Numbered from the stretch's first letter, positions 42,286 through 51,217 are shown. The stretch is 64,000 nt of DNA from Gammaproteobacteria bacterium (GCA_041395725.1 JAWKZW010000001.1:3540501-3604500), one strand, 5' to 3'. Made by a program: numbers and translations. Notes: generated from the letters alone by a model not told the origin.

Positions 42286-43319
42286 TGATACACGACGAAG
42301 ATCGGTTGATAGATGCCGCACCACAGGGCAACGAAGAGCGGGTGGACCGCGCCATCCGGCCACTTTACCTGCAGGATTATATCGGCCAGCAGGAAGTAAA
42401 GGACCAACTGGATATTTTTATCAATGCCGCCCGTAACCGGGCAGAAGCGCTGGATCATACCCTGGTATTCGGCCCCCCTGGTCTCGGCAAGACCACGCTG
42501 GCAAATATAATCGCCAACGAGTTGAACGTATCCATAAAAACCACTTCCGGGCCGGTGCTGGAAAAAGCTGGTGATCTGGCTGCCATGCTCACCAACCTGG
42601 ATGAGGGGGATGTGCTGTTTATTGACGAGATACACCGACTCAATCCAGCCATCGAAGAAATTCTCTATCCGGCCATGGAAGACTATCAGCTGGATATCAT
42701 GATAGGTGAGGGGCCCGCAGCGCGTTCTATCAAGCTGGACCTGCCGGCTTTCACGCTGGTAGGAGCAACAACCCGGGCCGGGCTGTTGACCTCGCCGCTG
42801 CGGGATCGATTCGGCATCATTCAGCGCCTGGAATTCTACAGCGTGGAAGAGCTCAGCCGGATTGTCACCCGCTCGGCGGGTATTCTTGGCACGGCCATTG
42901 AACCTGAGGGCGCCCTGGAAATCGCCAGACGCAGCCGCGGCACGCCCAGGATCGCCAACCGCCTGTTGCGGCGGGTGCGTGATTATTCAGAGGTGAAGGG
43001 GGAGGGCTCAATCAATCGTCACTATGCGGACAGGGCGCTTGATATGTTGAGCATAGACCGAAGCGGTTTCGACCAGATGGACAGACGCCTGTTGCTCACC
43101 CTGATAGAAAAGTTCGCTGGTGGACCGGTGGGCATAGACAGTCTTGCTGCCGCACTGAGTGAGGAAAGGGAAACGCTGGAAGACGTGGTCGAACCGTTTC
43201 TGATCCAGCAGGGGTTTATCATGCGCACGCCGCGGGGACGCATGGTCACCCAGCACGCCTATTCCCACTTCGGAATCAAGCCGCCCAGATCGGCAAAGGA
43301 TCTGTTCGAGCAGGAATGA
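42282..43319 (+). CDS. ruvB: Holliday junction branch migration ATPase RuvB
   Basis: A 345-residue AAA+ motor that drives branch migration with RuvA. Walker A is GPPGLGKTTLANI, Walker B is DVLFIDEIHRLN, sensor 1 lies in LVGATTRAGLLTSPLRDRFG with the arginine finger region, and the C-terminal winged helix contains TPRGRMVTQHAYSHFG. The expected order ruvC-ruvA-ruvB is complete. A 232-base gap separates it from tolQ; the ybgC gene that often lies there is absent. Confidence 0.97.
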   Translation: MMIHDEDRLIDAAPQGNEERVDRAIRPLYLQDYIGQQEVKDQLDIFINAARNRAEALDHTLVFGPPGLGKTTLANIIANELNVSIKTTSGPVLEKAGDLAAMLTNLDEGDVLFIDEIHRLNPAIEEILYPAMEDYQLDIMIGEGPAARSIKLDLPAFTLVGATTRAGLLTSPLRDRFGIIQRLEFYSVEELSRIVTRSAGILGTAIEPEGALEIARRSRGTPRIANRLLRRVRDYSEVKGEGSINRHYADRALDMLSIDRSGFDQMDRRLLLTLIEKFAGGPVGIDSLAAALSEERETLEDVVEPFLIQQGFIMRTPRGRMVTQHAYSHFGIKPPRSAKDLFEQE

Positions 43320-43437
43320 AGTTGGCAGTGCCAGGTTCCCAGGCGTCACAATTGCGCCATAATTAGTCATCTCCTGATCAGCATTCACCCCCGTGAGCGT
43401 TACAATTGTCGTATTTAATAGGGTTTTACCAAACTAT

Positions 43438-43467
43438 TTGAGTTTTCTGCCGAACTAACAGGATAGT
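43438..43467 (+). promoter_or_regulatory. Candidate sigma-70 promoter of the tol operon
   Basis: TTGAGT (43438-43443) and GATAGT (43462-43467) are separated by 18 bases, about 85 bases before the tolQ start. The match is moderate, and it lies in the only sizeable non-coding gap before the tol genes. Confidence 0.3.
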
Positions 43468-43551
43468 CTCTTGGTTTTCGCAAGGGTTGTGTTACGAGTC
43501 GGCTATTTGTCTGCCCGTGGTTGATTGAACGGGCCAGTTGGAGAACAAGCA

Positions 43552-44238
43552 GTGAATGAATCAATTAGTCCTGTGGAATTGATTTTCGGCGCCAGCTTCG
43601 AAGTACAGCTGGTTATTTATGTTTTGCTGCTGCTTTCCATTGTTTCCTGGGTGATGATCGTTCAGCGCTGGATGGTGTTGTCCTCAGCGTCAAAGGGCGT
43701 GTTCAGCTTCGAACAGCGCTTCTGGTCGGGCATTGATCTGAGCCAGCTCTATAAGGAAGGCAGTCAGATGCAGAAGGATAATCAGCCGGTTGTCGGGCTG
43801 GAGAATATATTCCGCGCCGGGTTTAAAGAGTTCATGCGTCTGCGTCAGAAGAATGACGTTGCCAAGGAAGCCGTTATGGACGGCGCACAGCGGGCCATGC
43901 GGGTGGCCTATTCCAGGGAAGAGGAAAAGCTCGAGAAGCATCTGCCATTTCTGGCAACGGTTGGCTCAGTGAGCCCCTATATCGGGCTATTCGGTACTGT
44001 CATTGGTATCATGAACGCCTTTCTGGGGCTGGCCACTCAGAGTCAGACGACATTGCAGGCGGTGGCTCCGGGTATTGCCGAAGCGCTGATTGTGACCGCT
44101 ATCGGGCTGTTTGCGGCAATACCTGCGGTGGTGTCCTATAACCGCTATGCGGCGAACGTAGAATCGATCACCGGTTCCTACAGCACCTTCGCCGACGAAT
44201 TTTCCAGCATCCTCCATCGCCAGCTTTACAGCGGCTGA
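43552..44238 (+). CDS. tolQ: Tol-Pal proton channel subunit TolQ
   Basis: A 228-residue inner-membrane protein of the ExbB/TolQ/MotA family with three membrane segments (about residues 15-35, 130-152 and 165-190). The family stretch HLPFLATVGSVSPYIGLFGTVIGIMNAF is diagnostic. GTG 43552 is chosen because GGAG lies eight bases upstream; a longer frame to 43525 is less likely. With TolR it uses proton motive force to energise TolA during envelope constriction. Confidence 0.95.
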   Translation: MNESISPVELIFGASFEVQLVIYVLLLLSIVSWVMIVQRWMVLSSASKGVFSFEQRFWSGIDLSQLYKEGSQMQKDNQPVVGLENIFRAGFKEFMRLRQKNDVAKEAVMDGAQRAMRVAYSREEEKLEKHLPFLATVGSVSPYIGLFGTVIGIMNAFLGLATQSQTTLQAVAPGIAEALIVTAIGLFAAIPAVVSYNRYAANVESITGSYSTFADEFSSILHRQLYSG

Positions 44239-44294
44239 TGGTCGCCTGGTTGGTGTCAGTGGACCCCGGTACAGAATCAATCTGTTGAGCAAAA

Positions 44295-44732
44295 ATGGAT
44301 ATTATTCGGAAAAAACGCAAGCCCATGAGCGACATCAATGTGGTTCCCTACATTGACGTGATGCTGGTGCTGCTGGTGGTATTCATGGTGACTGCCCCGT
44401 TACTGAACCAGGGTATTGACGTGGACCTGCCTCAGGCTAACAATGAGCCGCTGGACATAGACGAAAACCAGGAAACCCTGGTGATTTCTATCACCGAGCA
44501 GCAGGAATACTACATCAGCCTGGGCGCCACCACGGAGAATCGTGAACCGGTGACCCTTGAGACCATCGCTCAACAGGTAGCGCAGGTGATCGGTGCTAAT
44601 CCCGGCATCCAGGTTATGATCGAGGGTGATACCAACGCCAGCTGGGGCACCATGATCGCGCTGATAACCACGCTGCAGAATGCCGGTGTAGCCAACCCTA
44701 ATTTTATTACTCAACCCCTGCAAAGCCTGTGA
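44295..44732 (+). CDS. tolR: Tol-Pal proton channel subunit TolR
   Basis: A 145-residue ExbD/TolR protein: a short cytosolic N-terminus (KKRKPMSDINVVP), a single membrane helix with the essential Asp (YIDVMLVLLVVFMVTAPLL) and a periplasmic domain. The Asp in PYIDVMLV is the proton-carrying residue. It follows tolQ in the standard order. Confidence 0.95.
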   Translation: MDIIRKKRKPMSDINVVPYIDVMLVLLVVFMVTAPLLNQGIDVDLPQANNEPLDIDENQETLVISITEQQEYYISLGATTENREPVTLETIAQQVAQVIGANPGIQVMIEGDTNASWGTMIALITTLQNAGVANPNFITQPLQSL

Positions 44733-44746
44733 CGGGAGAGTAAATC

Positions 44747-45631
44747 GTGGAGATGGTGGGACCGCGTTTCAGATTTCCTCTCAGCATGGATGTCTATAAT
44801 GGCTATCCGGTGTCGCTGGTTGTAGCCCTCGCCCTGCATTTTATGGTGCTGGCGGCGCTGGTTTATTCCGGCATCACACGACCACCGGCGAACCCTGAAA
44901 TTGTCCAGCCGTCCATTCGCGCGTTTACGCTGGATGAGAACCCACAGCTGCGGAATGAGCGGGTTCAGCGGGAGCGGGCCGCCGCCTCCGAGGCCGCCGC
45001 GGCGGCGGAGCAACGACGTCAGGACGATCTGGCGCGCCAGCGCCGGGAGGAAGCGGCGGCAGCGGAGCGCAGGCGTCAGGAAGAGGAGGAGCGCCGACAG
45101 GCCGAAGCAGCCGCCGAGTCAGAGCGGCAGCGTCAGGCTGAACTGGACAGGCAGCGTCGGGAAAACGAAGCAGCAGTTGCCGCTGAGCGGCGCCGCCAGG
45201 AAGAACTGGACCGGCAGCGCCGCGAAGAAGCGGCGGCCGCCGAAAGGCTGCGACAACAGGAACTTGCTCAACAGCGCGCCGCAGCCGAAGCTGCTGCGGC
45301 TTCGGCCGCAGAAGTGGCGCGCACCGAGCAGGAAATGGTGATGGCCTACACCGGTGTGATTCACAATCTTATCCAGCGTAACTGGTCGAGACCCCCGAGC
45401 GCCCGCAATGGCATGACGGTTGTCTTTCGCATTCAGATGGTTCCGACCGGGGATATTCTCGATGTAGAACTGGTTCAGTCCAGTGGTGACTATGCTTTCG
45501 ATCGCGCAGCCGAGACTGCGATTTACCGGGTCGGCAGATTCCAGGAATTACAGGGTATGCCGATCAATCTCTTTAATGCGAATTTCAGGAGTCTGTTGCT
45601 GACATTCAGACCCGAGGACTTGTTGAACTGA
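44747..45631 (+). CDS. tolA: Tol-Pal energy transducer TolA
   Basis: A 294-residue TolA: N-terminal membrane anchor (about residues 24-44, SLVVALALHFMVLAALVYSG), a long Ala/Arg/Glu/Gln coiled coil (about 60-195) and a C-terminal globular domain (about 200-294, MAYTGVIHNLIQRNWSRPPSAR to RSLLLTF). The coiled coil has a loose repeat of about 21 residues built on ELDRQRRE...AAERRRQ, seen three times. The start codon is GTG; an ATG two codons later is an alternative. TolA spans the periplasm and touches Pal and TolB. Confidence 0.92.
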   Translation: MEMVGPRFRFPLSMDVYNGYPVSLVVALALHFMVLAALVYSGITRPPANPEIVQPSIRAFTLDENPQLRNERVQRERAAASEAAAAAEQRRQDDLARQRREEAAAAERRRQEEEERRQAEAAAESERQRQAELDRQRRENEAAVAAERRRQEELDRQRREEAAAAERLRQQELAQQRAAAEAAAASAAEVARTEQEMVMAYTGVIHNLIQRNWSRPPSARNGMTVVFRIQMVPTGDILDVELVQSSGDYAFDRAAETAIYRVGRFQELQGMPINLFNANFRSLLLTFRPEDLLN

Positions 45632-46941
45632 TGATGAAAGCCAAAATTTTGTTTGTAATCCTGGCCTGTTACAGCCAGCTGGCCCTGGCCGAGCTGAATA
45701 TTCAGATAACTCAGGGCGTTGACAACCCGGTGCCGATAGCCGTGATCCCGTTTGCCTGGGAGGGGAGTGGGGCGCTGAGTGAGGATATCGCTGATATTGT
45801 GGCCAACGACCTGCAGCAGGTTGGCGAGTTTCTGCCCCTGTCCCGCTCCAACATGCTGAGCCTGCCCTCGCAGGAGAGTGAAGTCTATTTCAGAGACTGG
45901 CGCATTCTGGCCCAGGATTATCTGCTGATCGGGAAGATCAGTCGCACTTCGTCCAGCCAGCTGGTCCAGGTGCAGTACGAGTTTTTCGATGTAAACCGGG
46001 AAATCAAACTGGCCGGTGAGATTCTCACCGGCAGTGTGGCGCAGCTGCGGGATATCGGTCACGAGATCAGCAATGTGGTTTTCGAACAGGTGACGGGCAT
46101 CAGAGGGGCCTTTACTACCCAGATACTCTATGTGGTTGCAGAGACCCTGGCACCCGGCGAGATGCGGTTCCGCCTGGAGAAATCCGATTACGACGGCCGA
46201 CGGGCCCAGGTGCTGCTGAGTTCCAGTGAACCTATTATGTCCCCCAGCTGGTCGCCGGATGGCAGCCAGGTGGCTTATGTGTCTTTCGAAACAGATCTGC
46301 CACGCATCTATATACAGACAATCGCCACCGGCGAACGAAGACAGATCACCAACTACCCCAATATCAACAGCTCTCCGGTCTGGTCACCCGATGGCACCAG
46401 GCTGGCCATGGTGCTGTCCAAAGATGGCAGTCCCGATATCTACGTTCAGGATCTCAGAACCAATGAGCTGATCCGGGTGACCGATCACCTGGCAGTGGAA
46501 ACAGAGCCAAGCTGGAGTAGTGACGGGCGGTCCCTGGTATTCATGTCAGATCGGACCGGGCAGCCCCAGATTTACCAGATTGATGTAGGAGCAGATTCCT
46601 GGGATGTGGAACGACTGACCTACGATTGCTTCTATTGCGCCAAGGGCAGATTTTTACCGGACGGAGTCAATCTGGTGCACGTGCGCAGACAGACCCGCCA
46701 GAGTAACTCCTACAGCATTGCGATTCTGAATATCGAGACCCTGCGGGTGATCACCCTGACCGATACCAGTCTGGACGAATCGCCCAGCATCGCGCCTAAC
46801 GGCAGCATGATTATCTATGCCACCAAGTTCAATGGCAGAGGCGTACTCGACGCCGTGTCCATTGACGGGCAAGTTAAGTTCCGTTTACCATCCTCGCAGG
46901 GAGACGTGCGCGAACCAGCGTGGTCTCCTTTCTTCAATTAG
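45631..46941 (+). CDS. tolB: Tol-Pal periplasmic beta-propeller TolB
   Basis: A 436-residue exported protein: a signal peptide ending near QLALAELN, an N-terminal domain (about 22-160) with PIAVIPFAWEG, and a six-bladed WD40-like propeller with repeated SPxWSPDGxxVAY blades (SPSWSPDGSQVAYVSF, SPVWSPDGTRLAMVLS, EPSWSSDGRSLVFMSD, ESPSIAPNGSMIIYAT). TolB binds Pal and TolA. The start overlaps the tolA stop (TGATG). Five Tol-Pal genes are in the canonical order. Confidence 0.96.
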   Translation: MMKAKILFVILACYSQLALAELNIQITQGVDNPVPIAVIPFAWEGSGALSEDIADIVANDLQQVGEFLPLSRSNMLSLPSQESEVYFRDWRILAQDYLLIGKISRTSSSQLVQVQYEFFDVNREIKLAGEILTGSVAQLRDIGHEISNVVFEQVTGIRGAFTTQILYVVAETLAPGEMRFRLEKSDYDGRRAQVLLSSSEPIMSPSWSPDGSQVAYVSFETDLPRIYIQTIATGERRQITNYPNINSSPVWSPDGTRLAMVLSKDGSPDIYVQDLRTNELIRVTDHLAVETEPSWSSDGRSLVFMSDRTGQPQIYQIDVGADSWDVERLTYDCFYCAKGRFLPDGVNLVHVRRQTRQSNSYSIAILNIETLRVITLTDTSLDESPSIAPNGSMIIYATKFNGRGVLDAVSIDGQVKFRLPSSQGDVREPAWSPFFN

Positions 46942-47041
46942 GCGGTTGAATTTCAGGCGGTTGAAGCGCGGAAGCGGGAAGTCTCGAACGTTCAGAAACT
47001 GTTCAGATAAAAATACCAGGTGTCTTTGGAGGACGAAATCA

Positions 47042-47563
47042 GTGGGAAAGCAAACTTCATATTTTTTTAAAATCGGACTACTGGCCTCGTTGCTGGTGCT
47101 GGGTGCCTGCCGCTCGTCGGGCGAGGCAGACGATAGTGCCGGTGAGGTCGCGGATAGCCGCCCTCCAGCCTCGACAAACACCGGTTCTACGCCCAGCCAG
47201 CCGAGTGCTGAACAGATAGCCCGGGAGCAGGCGCTGCGCACACGGGTTTTCTATTTCGACTTTGACGTGTCGGAGTTCAGGCCTGCAGATCGGGCGACCC
47301 TGACGTTTCATGCCAGGGATCTGGCCTCTGACCCAAACAAGCGGGTACGCCTGGAAGGCCACGCAGACGAGCGCGGCACCAGAGAGTACAACCTGGCACT
47401 TGGTGAGAGAAGGGCCAATGGGATCCGGGATTTCCTTATTGTGAATGGGGCATCCCGTTCCCAGATCGAAACCGTCAGCTACGGTGAAGAACGACCTGCC
47501 CGCAGCGGTACCACGGAACAGGCCTACCAGGCCAACCGGCGCGTAGAGATCATTGATCGATAA
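47042..47563 (+). CDS. pal: Peptidoglycan-associated lipoprotein Pal
   Basis: A 173-residue outer-membrane lipoprotein. GTG 47042 is the start, with GGAGG eight bases upstream; a longer frame into tolB is rejected. Lipobox LVLGAC ends the signal peptide. A Ser/Pro/Gly linker precedes the OmpA-like domain (about residues 65-173): FYFDFDVSEFRPAD, LEGHADERGTREYNLALGERRA, with the Asp and Arg that grip diaminopimelate of peptidoglycan. It binds TolB and tethers the outer membrane. Confidence 0.95.
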   Translation: MGKQTSYFFKIGLLASLLVLGACRSSGEADDSAGEVADSRPPASTNTGSTPSQPSAEQIAREQALRTRVFYFDFDVSEFRPADRATLTFHARDLASDPNKRVRLEGHADERGTREYNLALGERRANGIRDFLIVNGASRSQIETVSYGEERPARSGTTEQAYQANRRVEIIDR

Positions 47564-47585
47564 CTCCAGCTATGAAAAGGCCGCT

Positions 47586-48497
47586 ATGAATAGGCAGCAT
47601 TGTTCCATACCCGCCCGCCTGGGCTTACTGGTTGTTCTGACAGTCTGGAGCCTGGGGGTGCACGGGCAGGGGGTTAGTGGCGGCAGTAATGATGCAATGC
47701 TGTTGCTGCTGGAACAGAATCGTAATCTTCAGGCGGAAGTGCAGGCGCTCAGAGCGCTGGTGGAAGAGCAGGGTTACGAGATTCGCAAATTGCAGCGGGA
47801 GTCACTGGATCGCTACACGGACACGGACAATCGACTCAGAAACCTGGAGCAGTCTCTCGCCAGTGGCGCCGGCACCCTGAGTGCGCCAGGCAGTGGCGCT
47901 CCAGACCTGACGATCCCGGCTCTTCCTTCTGACACTGTTTCAAACGGCGCAGTTGCTAGTGCTCCTGTGCAGGTGACTGGGGGTTCTGCCGTGTCGGACC
48001 CCTCAATGCCAAGGCGCGGTCTGGTCGACAATTCCGGTGTTGGTGCCGGCAGTGCCGCGGCTTCAGCGCCGGGCGTTATACCTCGTACAGGCAGCACCAG
48101 GCCGGTGTTGGAGCCAGCGGTCCTCACCGAGCAGCAGCTTTACCAGATGGCATACGATTCGGCGATCAACAGCCAGTTCGAGCGAGCCATCGCTGAATTC
48201 GACCAGTACCTGGGCATCTATCCCCAGGGTCGCTTTACTACCAACGCTCACTACTGGAAGGGGCAGTCTTTCCTTTACCTGACACGGTATGATGAGGCTA
48301 TCGCCGAGTATGAGCTGATTCTCAGTCAGTATCCCGATGATGCCAAGGTCCCCGACGCCATGTACGGCCAGGCGGTTGCCTACGAAGGCATGGGAGATAC
48401 CCAGCGTGCCAGGCGTCTGTTACAGCAGATCTTGCGCAGTTACCCGAACACCGGTGTTGCCAATCTCGCTGATACCCGCTTGCGTTCCCTCAACTGA
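47586..48497 (+). CDS. cpoB: Tol-Pal accessory protein CpoB (YbgF)
   Basis: A 303-residue periplasmic protein. Start 47586 (MNRQHCSIPAR) has AAAGG upstream. A signal peptide ends near GVHGQG; then comes a trimerising coiled coil (about residues 38-90, LLLEQNRNLQAEVQALRALVEEQ), a low-complexity linker, and a C-terminal TPR domain (about 180-303, YQMAYDSAINSQFERAIAEFDQYL, YDEAIAEYELILSQYP). In E. coli CpoB links Tol constriction to PBP1B peptidoglycan synthesis. It completes the tol-pal unit. Confidence 0.92.
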   Translation: MNRQHCSIPARLGLLVVLTVWSLGVHGQGVSGGSNDAMLLLLEQNRNLQAEVQALRALVEEQGYEIRKLQRESLDRYTDTDNRLRNLEQSLASGAGTLSAPGSGAPDLTIPALPSDTVSNGAVASAPVQVTGGSAVSDPSMPRRGLVDNSGVGAGSAAASAPGVIPRTGSTRPVLEPAVLTEQQLYQMAYDSAINSQFERAIAEFDQYLGIYPQGRFTTNAHYWKGQSFLYLTRYDEAIAEYELILSQYPDDAKVPDAMYGQAVAYEGMGDTQRARRLLQQILRSYPNTGVANLADTRLRSLN

Positions 48498-48560
48498 TCC
48501 ACATTAATCCTGCTATGCCCGAAGGCAAGTAACCCGATACCCGGGACCGGTACCTGTTTC

Positions 48561-49211
48561 ATGACCTCCAGCAGTCTGCGGATTACTGAAATTTTTCACT
48601 CGCTACAGGGTGAAACCAGCACAGCAGGTATTCCGACCGTGTTTGTGCGGCTGACCGGCTGCCCCTTGCGCTGCCAGTACTGCGATACGGCCTACGCATT
48701 CAGTGGTGGACAAATCAGGCCGGTGGCAGAAATACTGGACCGTGTAGCGGATTATCGCTGCAGCCATGTGACCGTTACCGGCGGCGAACCCCTGGCGCAA
48801 CCAGAGTGTCTGGAACTGCTCGAGGCGCTCTGTGAGCAGGGCTACCGGGTGAGCGTGGAAACCGGCGGCGCCATGCCCATCAAAGCCATCGATTCCAGGG
48901 TCGTGGTGATTCTTGATCTCAAGACGCCGGCTTCCGGAGAGTCCCACCGTAATCTGGAAGAGAATATCGGGTTCTTAAAGCCGATCGATGAAGTGAAGTT
49001 CGTCATCTGTGACCAGCAGGATTACCGTTGGGCACGGGCTAAGATTCAACAATATGACCTGCAGGACCGGGTTGCGGAAGTTCTTCTGTCTCCGGTGCAT
49101 GGGCAGCTGCCGGCCCGCGACCTGGCTGAATGGATACTCCAGGACGGTCTGGCTGTGCGCCTGCAGCTTCAGCTTCACAAACTGATCTGGGGAGACTTAC
49201 CGGGACATTGA
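48561..49211 (+). CDS. queE: 7-carboxy-7-deazaguanine synthase QueE
   Basis: A 216-residue radical SAM enzyme that converts 6-carboxytetrahydropterin to 7-carboxy-7-deazaguanine for queuosine. The Fe-S motif is Cys34-x3-Cys38-x2-Cys41 (GCPLRCQYC), and SLQGETSTAGIPTVFVRL and VTVTGGEPL are also typical. It is next to queC, the following pathway enzyme, with a two-base gap, and the tRNA-Lys locus follows. Queuosine modifies tRNAs for Asn, Asp, His and Tyr. Confidence 0.95.
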   Translation: MTSSSLRITEIFHSLQGETSTAGIPTVFVRLTGCPLRCQYCDTAYAFSGGQIRPVAEILDRVADYRCSHVTVTGGEPLAQPECLELLEALCEQGYRVSVETGGAMPIKAIDSRVVVILDLKTPASGESHRNLEENIGFLKPIDEVKFVICDQQDYRWARAKIQQYDLQDRVAEVLLSPVHGQLPARDLAEWILQDGLAVRLQLQLHKLIWGDLPGH

Positions 49212-49213
49212 TT

Positions 49214-49900
49214 ATGACGACCCAGCGTGAAAACCGTGCCGTGGTACTGTTGTCCGGCGGAGTAGACTCCTCCACCTGTCTCGCTATCGCGCGGGAACAG
49301 GGGTATCGCTGCACGGCTCTCAGTTTTGATTACGGTCAGCGGGCGATCAGCGAACTGGCCGCTGCAAGCCGAGTGGCGGCAGCGCTGGGTGTGGAGGAAC
49401 ACCGGGTTATCAGGCTCGATATCGGAGCGCTGGGCGGGTCGGCGCTGACGGATCAAAGCCTCGCCGTGCCGGAGCAGGAAAGCGCCGGAATCCCGATCAC
49501 CTATGTGCCGGCGAGAAACACGATATTCCTGTCCTACGGTCTGGCTCTGGCAGAAGTATCCGCAGCCAATACGCTGTTCATCGGTGTCAATGCCCTGGAC
49601 TATTCCGGTTACCCTGATTGCCGACCGGAATTTATCCAGGCATTCCAGGCCATGGCGAATCTGGCGACCCGAGCAGCAATAGAAGGGGAGTCTCTGGTAA
49701 TTGAGACCCCGTTGATTGCCAAGAGCAAGGCGCAGATTCTGCGCCTGGGAACAGACCTGGGTCTGGACTACGGACTGACAGTCTCCTGTTACCAGGCCGA
49801 TCCGGAAGGGCGTGCCTGTGGCCGGTGTGACAGCTGCCGTTTCCGCCGCAAAGGATTCCTCGATGCCGGTCTGGAGGATCCTACCTGCTATCAGGAATGA
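49214..49900 (+). CDS. queC: 7-cyano-7-deazaguanine synthase QueC
   Basis: A 228-residue ATP-pyrophosphatase that makes preQ0 from CDG and ammonia. Start 49214 (MTTQRENRAVVLLSGGVDSS); the frame to 49130 only overlaps queE. The P-loop is SGGVDSS, and the zinc site is Cys...CxxCxxC in SCYQADPEGRACGRCDSC. With QueE it forms the queuosine precursor branch; queD and queF are not in the window. Confidence 0.95.
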   Translation: MTTQRENRAVVLLSGGVDSSTCLAIAREQGYRCTALSFDYGQRAISELAAASRVAAALGVEEHRVIRLDIGALGGSALTDQSLAVPEQESAGIPITYVPARNTIFLSYGLALAEVSAANTLFIGVNALDYSGYPDCRPEFIQAFQAMANLATRAAIEGESLVIETPLIAKSKAQILRLGTDLGLDYGLTVSCYQADPEGRACGRCDSCRFRRKGFLDAGLEDPTCYQE

Positions 49901-49972
49901 CCCTGGCTGCCCGAAGTTTTTACTGCCTCAGGATTTTTTTCCACGAGGCTCTCGATTACCCTTACAGACTAC

Positions 49973-50000
49973 TTGAGTTTTTCTGATTTGATAGTAGTAT
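49973..50000 (+). promoter_or_regulatory. Candidate promoter of tRNA-Lys
   Basis: TTGAGT (49973-49978) and TAGTAT (49995-50000), 16 bases apart, lie just upstream of the tRNA 5' end at 50014. The GC-poor sequence between queC and the tRNA contains no other good pair. Confidence 0.4.
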
Positions 50001-50013
50001 ACCGCCCTTTCCT

Positions 50014-50088
50014 GGGTCGTTAGCTCAGTGGTAGAGCAGTTGGCTTTTAACCAATTGGTCGATGGTTCGAATCCATCACGACCCACCA
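50014..50088 (+). tRNA. tRNA-Lys (anticodon TTT)
   Basis: A complete cloverleaf of 75 bases with encoded CCA. The acceptor stem GGGTCGT pairs with ACGACCC, the D-loop region is AGCTCAGTGGTAGAGC, the anticodon arm has loop CTTTTAA with anticodon TTT at 50046-50048, and the T-arm is GATGGTTCGAATCCATC. It reads AAA and AAG. A promoter and a strong terminator flank it, so it is a single-tRNA transcript. Confidence 0.97.
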
Positions 50089-50093
50089 GTCTG

Positions 50094-50128
50094 AGGGGCT
50101 GGCTGATTCAATCAGCCAGCCCCTTTTT
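50094..50128 (+). terminator. Rho-independent terminator after tRNA-Lys
   Basis: A 14-bp perfect stem, AGGGGCTGGCTGAT / ATCAGCCAGCCCCT, with a TCA loop and a run of T at 50124-50128. It ends the tRNA-Lys transcript six bases after the CCA. Confidence 0.93.
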
Positions 50129-50254
50129 GTTGCCTGAAGATAACTGATCCGGTTTTTACTCTTGGCGGATGTGCCGGATACCGCTAAGCTTGGCTTTTCG
50201 GCCCGTTGCGGGTTGATGTTTACCGAACAACAGTAATACAAAAGGTGAACCACT

Positions 50255-51190
50255 ATGCTCAAAACTCAGATCAATACCGTAATCAAACCTTTCGCTGCGC
50301 TGGTGGCACTGACAGTGTTGCTGGCTGGCCAGTCAGTCCTGGCGCAGGACAACACTCAGGGCCGCTACCGGCCTGACGGCAGGCAGATTGCCGCTGAAAT
50401 TTCCCGCATGTTCGGTGAAAGGCTGTATGAAGTACGCACCTATGATCCGCAGCCCCGGGTTGACGAATTCGCGGATGCCACAATTTTTTACCCGCTGACT
50501 CTGAGCTTTGCGCCACCCATCGGGGCAGTGGCGGTTGTGCCCGGTTATCGGGGAGCGGCGGAAAACTACGAATGGTGGGGGCCGATGCTGGCTTCCTTTG
50601 GTTACGCGGTACTGATCATGAACACCAATACACCGGAGGATAACCTGGAAGCCAGAAAGCAGGCGCTGATGACGGCGGCGGAGTTTCTGCGTAATGAGAA
50701 CACCGAGTCGGACAGCCCTATCGCAGGCCGTATCGATACCGGCAAGATCGCCATCATGGGTCATTCCCTCGGGGGCGGCGCCGCCCTGCAGGCTGCCAGC
50801 GAGTTGGGTAGTGACGGCGTTGGTGCTGTTATCCCGCTCCTGCCGTACTGTTGTGAACTGGGCCAGTCCTTCAGGGGCGACTTAGCCAGCTTGAATGTGC
50901 CGACACTTATCATGGCCACCGCAGAAGACAGCATCGCTCCACCCGCACAGCATGCCAGGTTACTGTATGACGCGATCGCGGACTCCACCAGCAGGGTGTA
51001 CATGGAGTTCGCCGAAGGTGATCACATGATGGCCACCAGCAGTGGCCAGGATCTTGTCACAATGGGACGCTATGCCATGGCGTTTCTCAAGTTTCACCTG
51101 GATTCCCAGCCCCAGTACGAGGCCGTCATCTATGGTGGCGAGGCAGGGGATTACGAGGGTAAATTTTCCCGTTTTGACGCCAGTCGCTGA
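50255..51190 (+). CDS. Secreted PETase/cutinase-like alpha/beta hydrolase
   Basis: A 311-residue exported serine hydrolase. The signal peptide ends at VLA|QD (about residue 30). The pattern resembles bacterial polyester hydrolases (PETase/cutinase): VVPGYRGAAENYEWWGP with oxyanion Tyr98, LIMNTNT, SPIAGRIDTGKIAIMGHSLGGG with nucleophile Ser171, LIMATAEDSIAPPAQH with Asp225, and EFAEGDHMM with His257. The IsPETase Trp185 position seems to be Tyr198, followed by vicinal Cys199-Cys200. GHSLGGG replaces GWSMGGG. Substrates may be esters or natural polyesters; polymer activity is not shown. It lies alone after the tRNA-Lys terminator. Confidence 0.82.
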   Translation: MLKTQINTVIKPFAALVALTVLLAGQSVLAQDNTQGRYRPDGRQIAAEISRMFGERLYEVRTYDPQPRVDEFADATIFYPLTLSFAPPIGAVAVVPGYRGAAENYEWWGPMLASFGYAVLIMNTNTPEDNLEARKQALMTAAEFLRNENTESDSPIAGRIDTGKIAIMGHSLGGGAALQAASELGSDGVGAVIPLLPYCCELGQSFRGDLASLNVPTLIMATAEDSIAPPAQHARLLYDAIADSTSRVYMEFAEGDHMMATSSGQDLVTMGRYAMAFLKFHLDSQPQYEAVIYGGEAGDYEGKFSRFDASR

Positions 51191-51217
51191 TTGAGCGGCT
51201 CGTTTTCGGACCAGTCC

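Noticed and set aside
46817..47041. 75-residue extension of Pal into tolB
   Set aside because: It would remove the signal peptide from the N-terminus; GTG 47042 has a strong GGAGG and gives the lipobox at the right place.
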